Source: Diploptera punctata (Eukaryota; Arthropoda; Insecta; Blattodea; Blaberidae). From it: a DNA stretch of 64,000 nt. Made by a program: the position numbers and the translations under genes. Positions 34,840 to 46,041 of the stretch are shown in pieces. Position 1 is the first letter of the stretch. Each line of letters starts with the position of its first letter. The DNA lies in assembly GCA_030220185.1 (NCBI GenBank), contig JASPKZ010001233.1:1542001-1606000 (forward strand), written 5' to 3'. A model generated the notes under the pieces. The model worked only from the letters and a program-made list of their open reading frames with translations. It was not told the DNA's origin and ran no database searches.

Positions 34840-35227
34840 TCAGACTTTTCGAAACATGTTTTTTCAATGCCACCACGTTGTCATATCGACATTCTGGTAT
34901 TTTCTCCTGGCATCGCGTTATTGTAAACCACTTCTGAGATTGGGGCGCCTGGAAGGCGGAGTTACGCATCCCCGATGATATAGGATAGGTAATGGCTGAT
35001 GATGGTAATGATGCGCCAGGAGAGGCCTTAATCCTAAACTTAATGATGATGTTGACCAAATGATATTCGGGTACCGTTTGGGCCTTAAAGTTTACTGTCA
35101 TTTGTCTTACAGGTGAGAAAAACCACGAAAAAGAAAACATCACCCAGAAAACTTGTCCCAACGGGGATCGAACCCAGCCCGCTGTGTGACAAGGCAGCAT
35201 GCTACCTCAATACCACAGCGGTGGACA
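34840..35227 (-). mobile_element. SINE family B with body type 2
   Basis: The minus strand head lies at the right ('accgctgtggtattgaggta'), then 'gtaagacaaatgacagtaaa', then 'aggcctctcctggcgcatca' and 'cgccttccaggcgccccaat'. A full-length long form, in the BAR intron. Confidence 0.82.
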
Positions 35228-35349
35228 CGTTACAAAACATCGATACCCGTGTCTCAGTATCATCATCATTACTAGCATCACCAACTTCATGGATTAAGCA
35301 TCATAAGACTTGTTCCGGTCTCATTCAGTTGAGTCTGTTAAATTTTGCA

Positions 35350-35553
35350 CAGAGGACTTTTTATTCAGGCTTGCGGTTTTTTACGAGCCTTAAAATTTTC
35401 AGACTCAGGACCCACGGCTTAAAGTCTCTCCCAGAGGACTTGTGCCTTGGATTTTTCCACCCTAAAAACTCATCGACCCCTGCCGAGTTTGAACTCGCGA
35501 CACTCGGGACTAGAGGCAAGGAACATAACCACTAGACCACAATGGCCGACTTG
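35350..35553 (-). mobile_element. SINE family A, truncated
   Basis: The minus strand carries the head ('tggtctagtggttatgttcc') and body through 'ctgaataaaaagtcctctg'. Confidence 0.78.
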
Positions 35554-36559
35554 TAATTTGAAAACAATATTCCGAGTAAACACAATAATGTAATGAGTTT
35601 CGACCTAATCCTTTGGTATTAATTTACCCTAATTATCTGAAACAAAAATAGAGGTGTATTACTGTTAATAATATAATTGAAAGATAGAAAGCTGCTTGAG
35701 TTATACAAATCGAAAACAATAAAATTACTCGGCAATGATCCATCAATATCATGGGTACTAAACCAAATAAATATAAAATAAATAAATATTAATTGCAAAT
35801 AAAAAATCTACGAATTCCGTCAACATTCCGATTAATTCCCTCATGAAATTGTATTACTACCGAAACATTCAGAAAACATCCCTGAACAACTTGTGAAAGT
35901 TTGTCGGTAGAGTTCGGGTTCATCCTGTATGTTTGGTCTAAGTATGTATATTAACCCTTAAATTAGCAAAGTACTAATTTCTCGTAGCCTATCAGTTATT
36001 TGAATGTTGCGGACCGCACTGAAAACGATGTAATGATTATTATTATTGGGTATATTGTGTAACTGTACACACATTCACGTAATTTCTACTCGGTTTTCTT
36101 CTGTTTTATTAAGAATATTAGATAAAATAAACTAATTGATGTATCGTATAGGACCCATTGCCAATTTAAGGGTTAACGCTCTATCAGCCAAACCATTTTT
36201 TTCATAACCAAACTCTGCATATATCAATCAATTTAGAAAAGTGAGATTAGTTCGTTAACCAGCAAAATCAAACTGAAATTAGACTTGAGTAATTTGCTTA
36301 GTTGATGCTGGTACTGCATGACGTACTATTTAATAGAGAAAATACAGAAAATTGGTTTATGAGCTTTCCCTGAGAAGGAATTTAACTACGAAAATATTAA
36401 TTATGTAGTCCTAAGGGATGCTTTTATTTGAAGGTTAGACTTTATACTTGACTGTATTTATGTAACTTGTCAGCTGATGCCATGCGTTTCTCGTGTTGTG
36501 AAGTTGGTGATGTGTTCCCGGAACTAGTATAAGTGTATTTTGTTTCTTTTTTTTTTCAG
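35554..36559. other. Unique-looking intron sequence
   Basis: AT-rich; no repeat recognised up to the acceptor at 36559. Confidence 0.5.
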
Positions 36560-36661
36560 GAGGGCAAGAAGAAGTTTGAAAAACAGACGGCTAAGTTTTG
36601 TTTGAGTCAGGAGCGTTATCTTAACCTCTCCACTAAAAAACAGGACGCCGTGCTTAAGGAG
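36560..36661 (+). CDS. Exon of a GRAF/oligophrenin-type RhoGAP (BAR domain part 2)
   Basis: This 102-nt exon encodes 34 residues starting EGKKKFEKQTAKFC and containing YLNLSTKKQ. It follows a long T tract plus cag and ends GAG|GTGAGT. It continues directly from the exon at 33828-33899 after a 2,660-nt intron, both in phase 0. The lysine-rich segment, a Cys-containing helix and 'LNLS.KK' are the hallmark of the middle of the GRAF-family BAR domain, where the basic face contacts membrane. The next family segment (usually beginning with Ala-Asp and running to 'VQERKKFEFVE') was not found in the remaining 27 kb, so the following intron is probably very long. The exon is intact, with no stop or frameshift, and its near-neutral base composition contrasts with the AT-rich surroundings. 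Confidence 0.87.
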
Positions 36662-37010
36662 GTGAGTGTAACATGTCTATAATCATCTGACTAAATGATT
36701 TTATTGTTTATGGAACCCGCATATCAGTGACGCATTAACTAAGGTTCTCCATTAATCCCCTGTTAACTGAATCCAAGTCATATTCCGTATATCCAGTTAC
36801 GTAAATTCCATCCTAATATTATCCTCTCAAATATTTCCAGGTTTTCGTATTCTTAAGTATCTCTAACTAAAAAGTGAATTGGTTTCAGTTATTTTTAGCG
36901 TATTCTGATTGGTTAAGTTATTATAGTTATTTATTATTATTTATTTATTTAGCCTGGTGGAGTTGAGGCCATGTGGTCTTCTCTTTCACTCACTAGGATA
37001 AACATCGCTC

Positions 37011-37159
37011 ATTTGCTGCAACAACGTCATATCTAAAAAAAATCACGATATTTTAGTTAATATCACAGGGAGACTTGGAATGACAGTATTTAAAACTTCA
37101 AATGCTTCTGAAAAATCGTGATTTTCGAGTTATGACGTTGTTGCAGCAAATGAGCGATA
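37011..37159. mobile_element. Short fold-back MITE
   Basis: Ends atcgctcatttgctgcaaca and the inverted equivalent, ~50-bp arms (perfect for ~28 bp) around a ~50-bp centre. 149 bp in total. Confidence 0.8.
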
Positions 37160-37740
37160 TGTTACATTAGAATATAGCAATCACAATTAACTCTAATATT
37201 AAATTATAAATGAAGATTTGATCAATAAGATAATATCCATAAGATCAAGATCGATAACATAATAATATTAATGTTAATTAAAATTAAAACTGAAACTAAT
37301 AATAAAACGTGTACAAGCTAGATAAATTGTTTGGTAGCCTGTCCCTATCTAATGTACATAAAAAAAACAACGAAAAATAATGAGATAAACTAATTTGTCG
37401 ATTATACAATATTTCAAATAACTGAAAATATTTTGTTAATCTTAATACTATTTTAATAAAATAAATGAAATTATTATTAATTGCGAAAATAATAGTATCA
37501 GTGAGGGGTATAAGTCTGTTTGTTATTAAATAATTCTTCAGTTTGTTTTTAAATATTGTTATAGGCCTATTTTGACAGTCTCTGACATAGGGCGGAAGGG
37601 AATTCCATGTTCTGGTAAGAGTTTATCATGAAAAAAATTGCAAGGCCTATATTCATCGATCCTATTTAGGCCTACCAGATATCGAAAATGACCATGACAT
37701 AAATTAATTTAATGTATTAAAATTATTAAACGAAAAAAGT
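37160..37740. other. No gene recognised
   Basis: AT-rich; nothing identified. Confidence 0.5.
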
Positions 37741-38064
37741 TTGACCAAATTCGTTAATCGGCAAAATCGAACTATTTTGAGTGGCATTTCACCGATGTTT
37801 TTATATAGATCTAAATCTTGGGTACTTATAAAAAAAAAGATGTGCTCTCTATGCAATGACCGTGAAAACTGGCAGCATATTATAGCATTCTGTAGAGAGA
37901 CAGAGCAACTTAGATTACAGTTGCTGCAGGAGAGATTTCTCAGGTCGGATCGTGGGAGAGTGGCGTGCTGGGATATTTTAGGACGGATCAAGAGTGAAGT
38001 GAAAACATGCAATTTTTTTGGCACAGTAAGGAAATTGAGGTATAGCAAAATTGGAGATAAATGA
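37741..38064 (+). pseudogene. LINE remnant with CCHC-type zinc knuckle
   Basis: Open for 107 residues. 'MFLYRSKSWVLIKK' resembles the post-RT 'YGSETW' region. It is followed by CSLCNDRENWQHIIAFC, a Cys2HisCys pattern like the C-terminal zinc-binding motif of many LINE RTs. The N-terminal and C-terminal pieces may come from two joined elements. No start context suggests expression. Confidence 0.55.
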
Positions 38065-38139
38065 AGATATATGTATTATCAAGAATAAGAATCTCAATAT
38101 GATATTAGTTTTCGATGTTCAATTATATTATATAATAGT

Positions 38140-38460
38140 CTCGATAAGTTGAATAGCCTGATGGTGCATTTGATGTCTGCAGGGAAGGGAGGGGGTTATG
38201 AGCGCGCGCGCGTGTATGTGTGTGGGTGTGTATGTATATGTGTGTGTGTTTTTCTCTCTCTTTTTTTTAATTTGTTTTGTAGCAATTTTTTAAAATTATT
38301 AATATACAGAATGGGATTTTTTTTGTATCTATACACGTGATCTTTTTATAGATGAATGTAAATGTGTATTATTGTGTATGTAGTGTAGACATAGATTTTA
38401 TATATATATATATATATTTATTTATTTATTTATTTATTCATTGTTTTGATACAGGTGTGT
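38140..38460. repeat. Low-complexity GT, T and TA tracts
   Basis: (cg)n/(gt)n at 38200-38250, T-rich, then (ta)n and (ttta)n to about 38435. Confidence 0.8.
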
Positions 38461-38599
38461 AACCAATAGGCATTTTTTTATATTATGATTATTTTTATTT
38501 TTTTTATTCATGGAAAAATAATGCATGTACGGCCAAGCAGGCCCGTGCGCGATGTAAATGCATATGTATTTCCTTTCTTTCCAAAAAAAAGCAATAAAT

Positions 38600-38908
38600 T
38601 TCATTCCAAATATATACAAAAAAGATATATCACACATTCAAGCAATTGAAATGAAACGTTTAAGATATGTAAAAGATGTACACGCTTGGATAAATTACAT
38701 AATGAGTCAATAAGAAATGAACTGGAGATATTTTCAATACTCGATAAACTAGAAGAGAACAAATACCGACGGAAAGAACATTAGACAGAATGGACAATAC
38801 AAGATTACCCAAAACGATCAACACCTACAAACAGCACGGAAAAAGATCTTTGGGACGGCCAGGGAAACGATGCACTTGAGACCGGAAAGGAAGAAGAAGA
38901 AGAAGTTA
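38600..38908 (+). mobile_element. LINE 3' fragment
   Basis: Matches 57545-57860: 'aattgaaatgaaacgtttaa', 'aactggagatattttcaata', ending 'gaccggaaaggaagaagaag'. Frames are broken. Confidence 0.78.
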
Positions 38909-38934
38909 ACCTGAAATTAAAATAATCGCTCTAA

Positions 38935-39050
38935 TTGTCGCAATTTTCTATTTTTCGCAATGAACCTCGATAAAAAGGCATATTTTAACAGCTGATGATG
39001 GAACATGTTCCGAAAAGCCTACAAAAGATTTAAAATAAATATTACTTAGT
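38935..39050 (+). mobile_element. Penelope-like 3' tail with hammerhead-like motif
   Basis: Contains CTGATGA (38992-38998), the palindrome GGAACATGTTCC (39000-39011), GAAA (39012-39015) and AGCCTACAAAAG. This is followed by 'tttaaaataaatattacttagttgaggag', broken here as 'tttaaaataa' then 'cttagttgaggag', which parallels the tail at 51264-51300. Confidence 0.6.
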
Positions 39051-39054
39051 TGAG

Positions 39055-39240
39055 GAGGTGGCTCCGTGATGTAAGAGGTTAGACTCTTGCTTCTCATCGC
39101 TGGGGGTTTCGACTTCGCGTCTCGGTAGAATTCGCGGTGGACGAAACGAAGTCTTGGCAGGGTTTACTCGGGGATACTACCATTTTCTCCTGCCACAAAT
39201 TGTATTCTTTTTATCTCATTGCATCCGCCCCTATGTTAGG
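39055..39240 (+). mobile_element. SINE family F
   Basis: tRNA-like head ('ggctccgtgatgtaagaggt', 'gggtttcgacttcg' B-box-like) and a body 'gggtttactcggggatacta'. A single copy in the window, directly after the PLE tail. Confidence 0.55.
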
Positions 39241-39284
39241 CGTACTAGCCGTGTTCGGACGGCATTCTTGTTATTCACAGACCT

Positions 39285-39575
39285 TGTTTGTATAACCAAG
39301 GCCGTGTGCAAAAAAATAATGCCTTTTTAACTACAGCGCACATAAATCGAAGCCAGAATTCAGCAATGTCAACCCACTGTACGAGCAGGCCTGCCTGCTT
39401 GAGTAAGAACGGAGTGAAGTGAGGCGGGACGCGGCGCGGACGGCAGATAGTAAGGATTATCAAATCCACAAATTGAAGTGTTGTATTACTTCCATATATT
39501 TTTAATGAGAGCTTTGGCGCTGGATTTTAGTGCCTTGCAGTTAAAAAGGAATTTTTTGGACACGGTCTTTGTACA
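39285..39575. mobile_element. Possible TIR element
   Basis: 'aaggccgtgtgcaaaaaa' at the left pairs imperfectly with 'ttttttggacacggtctt' at the right. The interior is locally GC-rich (39380-39450). No target duplication confirmed. Confidence 0.3.
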
Positions 39576-40740
39576 TTTCAACACTTCTCTGGAAGAAATG
39601 TCAAGTTAGCTTTCGGCATGTATTGGTGGTTGTCAGTTCCCTTGTGAGAACTTGACAGATCCATGTATATTCTGTAAACTTTCAACTTATTTCGTTCAAA
39701 ATATTTTTTTTATAATTTACACCATTCTCATAAACTCCATTCATCTCTGAGGAGAGGAAAAATAAAAACAATGAACAATTCGTGACTTAGAAAGAGAATG
39801 ATTTTCAAACAACTGAGATTGTTTTTGTAATATTTATTTATATTTGTAGAAAACTTTCAGATACATTCTGTGTATTATTCATGTTTTAAACAAACAAAGT
39901 CAAATGAACTCTAACAGGAAGTTGAATAATGTCGGCACTGCAAAGGAAGCTGAAACCTTATTTGCGATCACCTGCCGTGCTCCATGTGGGTTTTCCTCAT
40001 AACAGCCAAGTATGGTGGGCTGCCTACCTACCACTGCTCCTTTCTATATAATACGTCAGTCTATTCCTCGTATCATACTTAACCATTAACATCGTTATTT
40101 AGACAAGTTACTAAACATAATTTTGTAACTTGTTGTCTACAATAATTTTGTCTACATTCAGAATATTTTAGTATATGTTGTGTATGTAGTATATTAATGA
40201 GATTTTATTTATTGAGGAAACGATATGTTTAGAGAAATAGTAATCTGGGCTTAGGAGAAAAAAAAATTGCACGATAAATCAACAAACATTGTTGTTATAT
40301 TCTGCAATTTTGCGTGCTAGTTTCATAAGTGAATTTAAAGTAATGAATGGAGAAGGTGATTTTCACGGTTCATCAGGAAGAAGTTTTAAATCAGTCCAAG
40401 ATGTAACTATTAATATACTTCCAGAAAAAATTAAGATAAGTTTATGTATATAGTTATACAAAATCATTAAAGTGTATTTTACGTTTTATTAAACATGTAT
40501 TTTATGTTTTGATAGCGTGTTTTGTGGTTTTGTTAAACTACAAACTAAAGCTTCATTTATTGTTATAATAGTAGATAAAATATTTTACAAAATTGTAACA
40601 TTATCAGCATTTAATTTTATTGAAAGTAATACATTTAATTGCAGGTGTAGAATTAAACATATTTTACAATGAAAAAGAACAAAACAACAATTGGTCCTTC
40701 TTTGCTTTGAAAAATATTGATTTTTGAACGCAATTTCACT
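39576..40740. other. No gene recognised
   Basis: AT-rich; a 9-10-bp inverted pair (gtcaagtt/aacttgac) lies near 39600-39656. Nothing else. Confidence 0.45.
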
Positions 40741-40865
40741 TTTCAATTTTTCGACTTGATCCACTTTTGCTTTGAGCCCCTCATGTATTTTCAAATGTTT
40801 AATAAGTCGACGACAACAATAACAAAATTCATGATAAAGTTCCATTGAGGTAATAATCACAAAAT

Positions 40866-41150
40866 TATAATTATAATATAAAATTATAAAATTGTTACCT
40901 AATAGGTCCATCTCCTCAACATTGTAGACTGTAGATTCTCTATAGGCCTTTTGGGACTAGTCCCATCGTTAATTAAAGGAGCCGGAGATAGCTTGAATGC
41001 ATTCAGGGTCAGCAGATAAATACCTATTTTCTGCTTCTAGTGATGATGAGACTAGTCCTGAAAGTCCTACAGAGAATATATTATAGTTTACGAAGTTGAG
41101 GAGACAGACGTATTAGGTAACAATTTTATAGTTTTATATTATTACAATTT
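40866..41150. mobile_element. Penelope-like palindrome 2 (tails outward)
   Basis: Arms of ~100 bp (40869-40970 and 41036-41145) surround a ~65-bp centre. Both contain the tail block ('gttgaggaga', 'cctacagagaata' or its reverse). Motif remnants are GGGACTAGTCCC (minus, within 40950-40965) and 'tgatgatgagactagtcctg' (41041-41060). Confidence 0.7.
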
Positions 41151-41179
41151 TATAACAAAAATGTGACTTGAGGTTTTTA

Positions 41180-41585
41180 ATATATATAATCATCGGTTGA
41201 TTTAATGTCTTTGACATCGTTCGATTCTGAATAGCCAATTTTGTCGGTCCTTCCAATCTCCTGGTTGTAGATGTTTCTCCTTCGCGTATAAATATATTCT
41301 CTGACTCCATGAGATTTTAGGTCTTCCTCTGCCTCGTCTTCCCTCGTTTCCATTCCAAAACATATTTTGGTTGCCGATCCTCTTCCATTCGCTGGACATA
41401 TCCGTACCATCTTAATTGCTGGTGTTTAATACAATCTAAAATGGTGTCTTCAATCTTCATTTTCTGCCTTATACTGAGTTTCTATTTTTTTTTTCTCTTC
41501 TTGAAATTCTTTCTGCCCTTCGTATAAAATCTATTTCCGTTGCCAAAATATACTTATTTGTTTTTGTTGTTAATGGCCAAAGTTC
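41180..41585 (-). mobile_element. LINE 3' fragment
   Basis: The minus strand reads 'MSSEWKRIGNQNMFWNGNE' and 'RGRPKISWSQ', then 'RQNWLFRIERCQ', ending in a (gatgatta) tail. Same family as 16010-16345, uninverted. Confidence 0.78.
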
Positions 41586-42354
41586 GTATTATTTTCAAAT
41601 ATTGATCTAATCACTTTCAGATTTTATGCAATTCAAAATTAAGTAAAATAGAGAATTCGACTATCTCATCATTAAGTATAAGAGTAGCCAGTGAAGCTAA
41701 CTACAGGTTGTGATTCTGAATGGACCTTTGACCTCTTGATTGTGGAGTGTATAGGAATCTTGAGTGAGGCAGTTTGTATGGAATTGCTCTTTGACTCCTG
41801 ACCTTATATTTCTCTTTATGCAGCGTCTGATGTTGGGGAAATTGCTTTACGAGATCTGGCTGTTACAGTCTTGATGTGTTTATCTAGTTCCATCGCCTCT
41901 GTGCGATCTACTAATTCCAATCTAACGAGTGTTCATTCTATCTTAGGGATGCTCCAGATAAAAAAGGCACTTCTTCACTATCTCTATATGTTTGGCGAGT
42001 TAAGAGAATCTCTCTCGAAAATATTTAAAGAGATCAAAGAGCGAGAATAATTTTGGTGAAACCTGGCACTTCACGTAAGAAATGAATTACAGTTCCAACA
42101 ATGCCAAAGGAGAAAGAAATGTCATAAAATCATCCTGATGATATAGGACAAAAACATGTATACGTATTATGACATGTTTTTTTTATTTTTAAACTCTCTA
42201 ATAATTTTATTAATATTAATGTTGAATAAAATATGTGAAAAATGACTTCTTTGTTTCACACCAGTGAAAACGTCCTTCCATGTTGATAACCTGTCTCCAC
42301 TTTTAACTGAAAAGAAAATTTCTTGTACAAATTATATTCAATTCTTTCAATTCT
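41586..42354. other. No gene recognised
   Basis: Nothing identified. Confidence 0.45.
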
Positions 42355-42635
42355 ATAGTGTTCTGCCCTAGGACAGGTCTTTCACTGCAATCAATCATTT
42401 TCATGCTATGCTTTGCAGTTTTACTAGGGAATTATAGGTTTGGTAGCTTCCTGTTGCTTTCCATACTGGTGGATGATAATGATGATGACTAGATGATGTT
42501 CGGGGAACGTTTGGGCCTCAAAGCTTCCAGACATTTGTCTTACAGGAGAGGAAAAACCCCCGAGAAAAACCTCACACAAGAAGCTTGAAGCTACCGGGAA
42601 TCGAACCCAGGGCCACTACGTAACAAGGCATACAA
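42355..42635 (-). mobile_element. SINE family B with body type 1
   Basis: The minus strand head ends near 42635; the body passes 'gtaagacaaatgtctggaag' to 'agacctgtcctagggcagaa'. Same arrangement as 265-596. Confidence 0.8.
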
Positions 42636-43149
42636 ATTATAAGTAGGCCCTATTTAGAATAAATGTTGAGGTATTTGATCATTAACTAGCATTTGTAATA
42701 ATTTATTTCGATTTACTTGTTCAAAGCCTTTGGTTGAATTGTAGAATTACTGTGTGTGTGTCTCTCTCTGTTGAATTATTTTCTATAAATATAAATATTA
42801 GAATTATAAGTTTGGAAACATTGCATAACATCTTTCAAGTTGACAGATCAAGTTGATTCGCAGAAAGCGTTCTGCATTCAGTAATGTTCATGTTAGAACT
42901 GTAGATGACGTAACTGAGGAAATGTAATGATAAAAATGCAAACATCCGGCATTGAAGTTATGGCTGGAGGGAATCTAACTTGTAGGTAAATTTACGACAC
43001 AAACAGTTCCTGGAAAAGATGTCAGTTTGCGCTAAATTTATATCTTAATGAAAGCTCTTCGTTTTATGGGAACTTGAATTAAAAGTTCTCACTTTATAAC
43101 CATATACACAATTAAAATTTATATTTGAAGAGTTTAGTTTCGTAATAAT
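42636..43149. other. No gene recognised
   Basis: Nothing identified; a short (gt)n/(tc)n run at about 42750. Confidence 0.45.
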
Positions 43150-44340
43150 CGAAGTACTAAAAATTTCTTCTTTCTTCTTCTTCTTCGGCTTTCCCCCACT
43201 TATAGGTTTGCCGTCTTCAGTTTCCATTTATCTCTATCATTCCAATCTCCCTCTTCCAAATTCCTATCATCCATTACGGTTCTGACGTAGGTTTTCTATT
43301 TCCATCTTGGTCTGCCACGTTTATTTCTTCCAGATGGTGACCATTGGTATATATTTTTTGGCCATCTTTTATTTTCCATTCTTTGTACATGGCCATACCA
43401 TTTAAGCGTTTGATTTTCAATCTTAACAACAGATGTGGTGACATTCATTTCTTTCCAAAGGAATTCATTTCTTATTTTATCCTGTCTTGCTTTTTGGAGG
43501 TTTCTTCTAAAATAATAAAATTTAACTGTTCTAATTTTATTCTTTTGTAATTACGTCAAAGACCAAGTTTCACTTCCATATGACAAAATATTCTGTATTA
43601 TGATCTTATAAATTTTCATTTTAGTTTCCTTTGTAATATTTTTGTTCCAAATTATTCCATGTAATGTCTTAGTTGCATTTTTTGCCATTGCAATTCTAGT
43701 CTGTACATCTCTCTCACAAGTACCTAAACTTGTAATTATTGACCCAAGATATTTAAAAAATTCACATTTTTTTATTTTCCCAGTTTCAAGTATGAGGTCA
43801 TCCACATCCTTTCCCAAACACATATATTCTGTTTTCTGTAAATTTATATTCAGTCCCCATTTTTTATATTCTTCCATTAGTTTATTTATCATATATTTCA
43901 TATCATCTTCATCCCCTGCAAAACTTATTTGATCATCTGCAAACAACAATGAATGCAGTACTTTTCCTCCTATAGAAATACCGATTTCAGAACATTTTTA
44001 TACCGTAAGTTAAGAGCCTGGTCTAAATAAATGTTAAAAAGAATTGGTGACAAACTGCATCCCTGCTTAAGGTCTTTATTCACTGTGAATTCCTCTGTTA
44101 AATTATTCTGTATTTTTACTTTAGCTTTTGTATTACTATAGATCCTCATAGCATTATTATTAATCCATTTATCACAGATATTCATATTTCTCATTGCCAT
44201 TCATAACAATTGTCGAGGTACACTATCATATGCCATCTCTAAATCAATAAAGGTCTCATGTAGTTCCTTATTTTTTGCTAGGATTTTCTCTTGTAATTGT
44301 CTAACTAAAATTTTCTGGACTATTAATTTTAAATATATCT
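43150..44340 (-). pseudogene. LINE reverse transcriptase C-terminal half
   Basis: Minus-strand frames, in order: 'LKQGCSLSPILFNIYLDQAL' (RT motif B), then 'MLFADDQISFAGDEDDM' (motif C), 'GLNINLQKTEYMCLG', 'FFKYLGSIITSLG' and 'ILSYGSETWSLT'. Below 43550 a frameshifted 'C-terminal' part ends in AAG-rich sequence near 43170. A frame break separates motifs B and C (about 43960). 5'-truncated. Confidence 0.85.
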
Positions 44341-44405
44341 ATCAACACATTAAACCAATTTAATTTTATAATGGTCTAGGGGGAACCCATAGCCATATTA
44401 GGACT

Positions 44406-45994
44406 TACTTACTTACTCACTGGCACTATCGAACCCGCAGGTTCATGGCCGCGCGGACATAAGCTCTCCATACATCCCTATCCTGAGCTAATGCTTTCCA
44501 ATCATTCCCTGTATAATCTACTTCCCTCAAATCATAGTTAATATTGTTCTCCCACCTCATTCTTGGTCTACCAACTGGGCGTTTTCCCTCTGGCTTTCCT
44601 ACAAGAAGCTTCCATGCACGTCTTTCATTCCCCATACGTGCAACATGTCCTGCCCATCGCAGTCTACGACACTTAACTGTTCTTATTATATCTGGCTTCC
44701 TATAAAGACCATGTAGTTCATTGTTAAGTAGTCTTCTCCATTCACCTGTCTGTTCATCTCTCTTTGGTCCACACATTTTCCTAAGAACTTTATTCTCAAA
44801 TACCCGTAATCTCCTTTCCTCTCTTAAAGTAAGAGTTCATGTTTCGCACCCATATGATATAACTGGTAGAATAATAGTTTTATATATTTTCAGCTTAACG
44901 TTTTTTGAAAGGAGTTGGGACATCAAAAGTCTCTGCAATGCATAATAGCATGCATTTCCAGAATTGAGCCTATGTTTAATTTCTTTGTGCATCTCATTCC
45001 TATTTGTGATTATTGTTCCTAGGTATTTGAATTCAGCCACTTCCTCAAAATTTCCCTCATTTATCATTAGCTGTCCATTTCCATTATATACTGAATTTCT
45101 ACGTGTGACCATATATTTAGTTTTACTGATATTTACTTCCAGTCCCAATTTCTTAGTGCTATTCAATAGTGTGTGCGTGTTGGCCTTTAGTATCTCCTCG
45201 CTATCGGCCAGTAGTACTACATCATCAGCATAAACTAACAGCTTATTAATACCATTCATTTGTAAGCCTTCCTCATTCTCTAAAGATTTAATGGCATGCT
45301 CTAGTACAAAATTAAATAGTAGAGGAGATAGTGCATCTCCTTGCTTCAACCCATTCTGGATTTCAAAAGTGTCTGAAAACGGTTTGCCTACACGCACCCT
45401 ACTCTTTGAGCAATTTAGACACATTCGTATAAGTCTAACTAACTTTTTAGGAATTCCGAACTCCAGCAGGATACTATATAACTTCTCCCTCTTAATTGAA
45501 TCATATGCTTTTTTGAAGTCTACATATAGTTGATGTACAGTACCATTATATTCCCATTTCTTTCCTAAAATCTGTCTTATACTAAACATCTGATCTGTTG
45601 TAGACCTGTTTCTTCTAAATGTACATTGATGATCTCCTAGAATGTCATCAATATAGGGACTAAGTCTGCTTACTAATATATTTGTTAGAATTTTGTACGA
45701 AGTTGAAAGTAATGAGATGCCCCTGTAGTTGTTGCAATCAGTTTTATCTCCTTTCTTATAAATTGGTACGATAATTGATTCCTTCCATTCATCTGGAAGA
45801 ACTTCTTTTTCCCAAATCATACTAAGCAACCAGCGTATCTTGTCCATCAATTTTTCTCCCCCTGATTTTATCAGTTCTGCTGGGATCTCATCTGAACCTG
45901 ATGCTTTATACATCTTCAATTTTTCAATCGCCATTTCAACCTCTAATGAACTTGGTTCTGCGACTAACATTTCTGCTGTCTGTAACTTATCCTC
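44406..45994 (-). mobile_element. Dominant LINE family, best copy, with 8-bp target duplication
   Basis: A 5'-truncated 1.59-kb insertion flanked by TTAGGACT (44398-44405 and 45995-46002). The 3' tail is (agta)n after 'gatagtgccagtgag'. Fragments of the same element recur at 9398, 11160, 21118, 25235, 28250, 28770, 32452, 33428 and 53640, making it the most frequent LINE in the window. Confidence 0.9.
44837..45970 (-). pseudogene. LINE reverse transcriptase (open 377 codons)
   Basis: The longest open frame in the window. Motifs: ASGSDEIPAELIKSGGEKL, NNYRGISLLSTSYKILTNIL, FRRNRSTTDQMF, YVDFKKAYDSI (A), NGLKQGDALSPLLFNFVLEH (B) and LLVYADDVVLLAD (C, YADD). It ends in 'VISYGCET' at a stop. The C-terminus continues in another frame at 44426-44776 (RDEQTGEWRRLLNNELHGLY, AGHVARMGNERRAWKLL, RPVGRPRMRWENN). 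The apparent start is an internal Met, because the element is truncated. It encodes the enzyme that copies LINE RNA at a nicked target; one stop or frameshift inactivates this copy. Confidence 0.92.
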
Positions 45995-46041
45995 TTAGGA
46001 CTAAGCATCTTATTCTATCTGAAACCTTAGCAATTTATATA

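Larger units (their letters stand above)
33900..36559 (+). other. Intron between the two BAR exons
   Basis: GT-AG intron of 2,660 nt. From the 5' side it holds unassigned AT-rich sequence (33900-34530), an unidentified moderately GC-rich repeat-like stretch (about 34540-34790), a long minus-strand SINE (34840-35227), a second minus-strand SINE (35350-35553), and about 1 kb of unique-looking AT-rich DNA to the acceptor. A short piece at about 34395-34445 resembles the repeat seen at 6965-7400 (shared 'ggtcctccgggttggggatt'). Confidence 0.8.
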
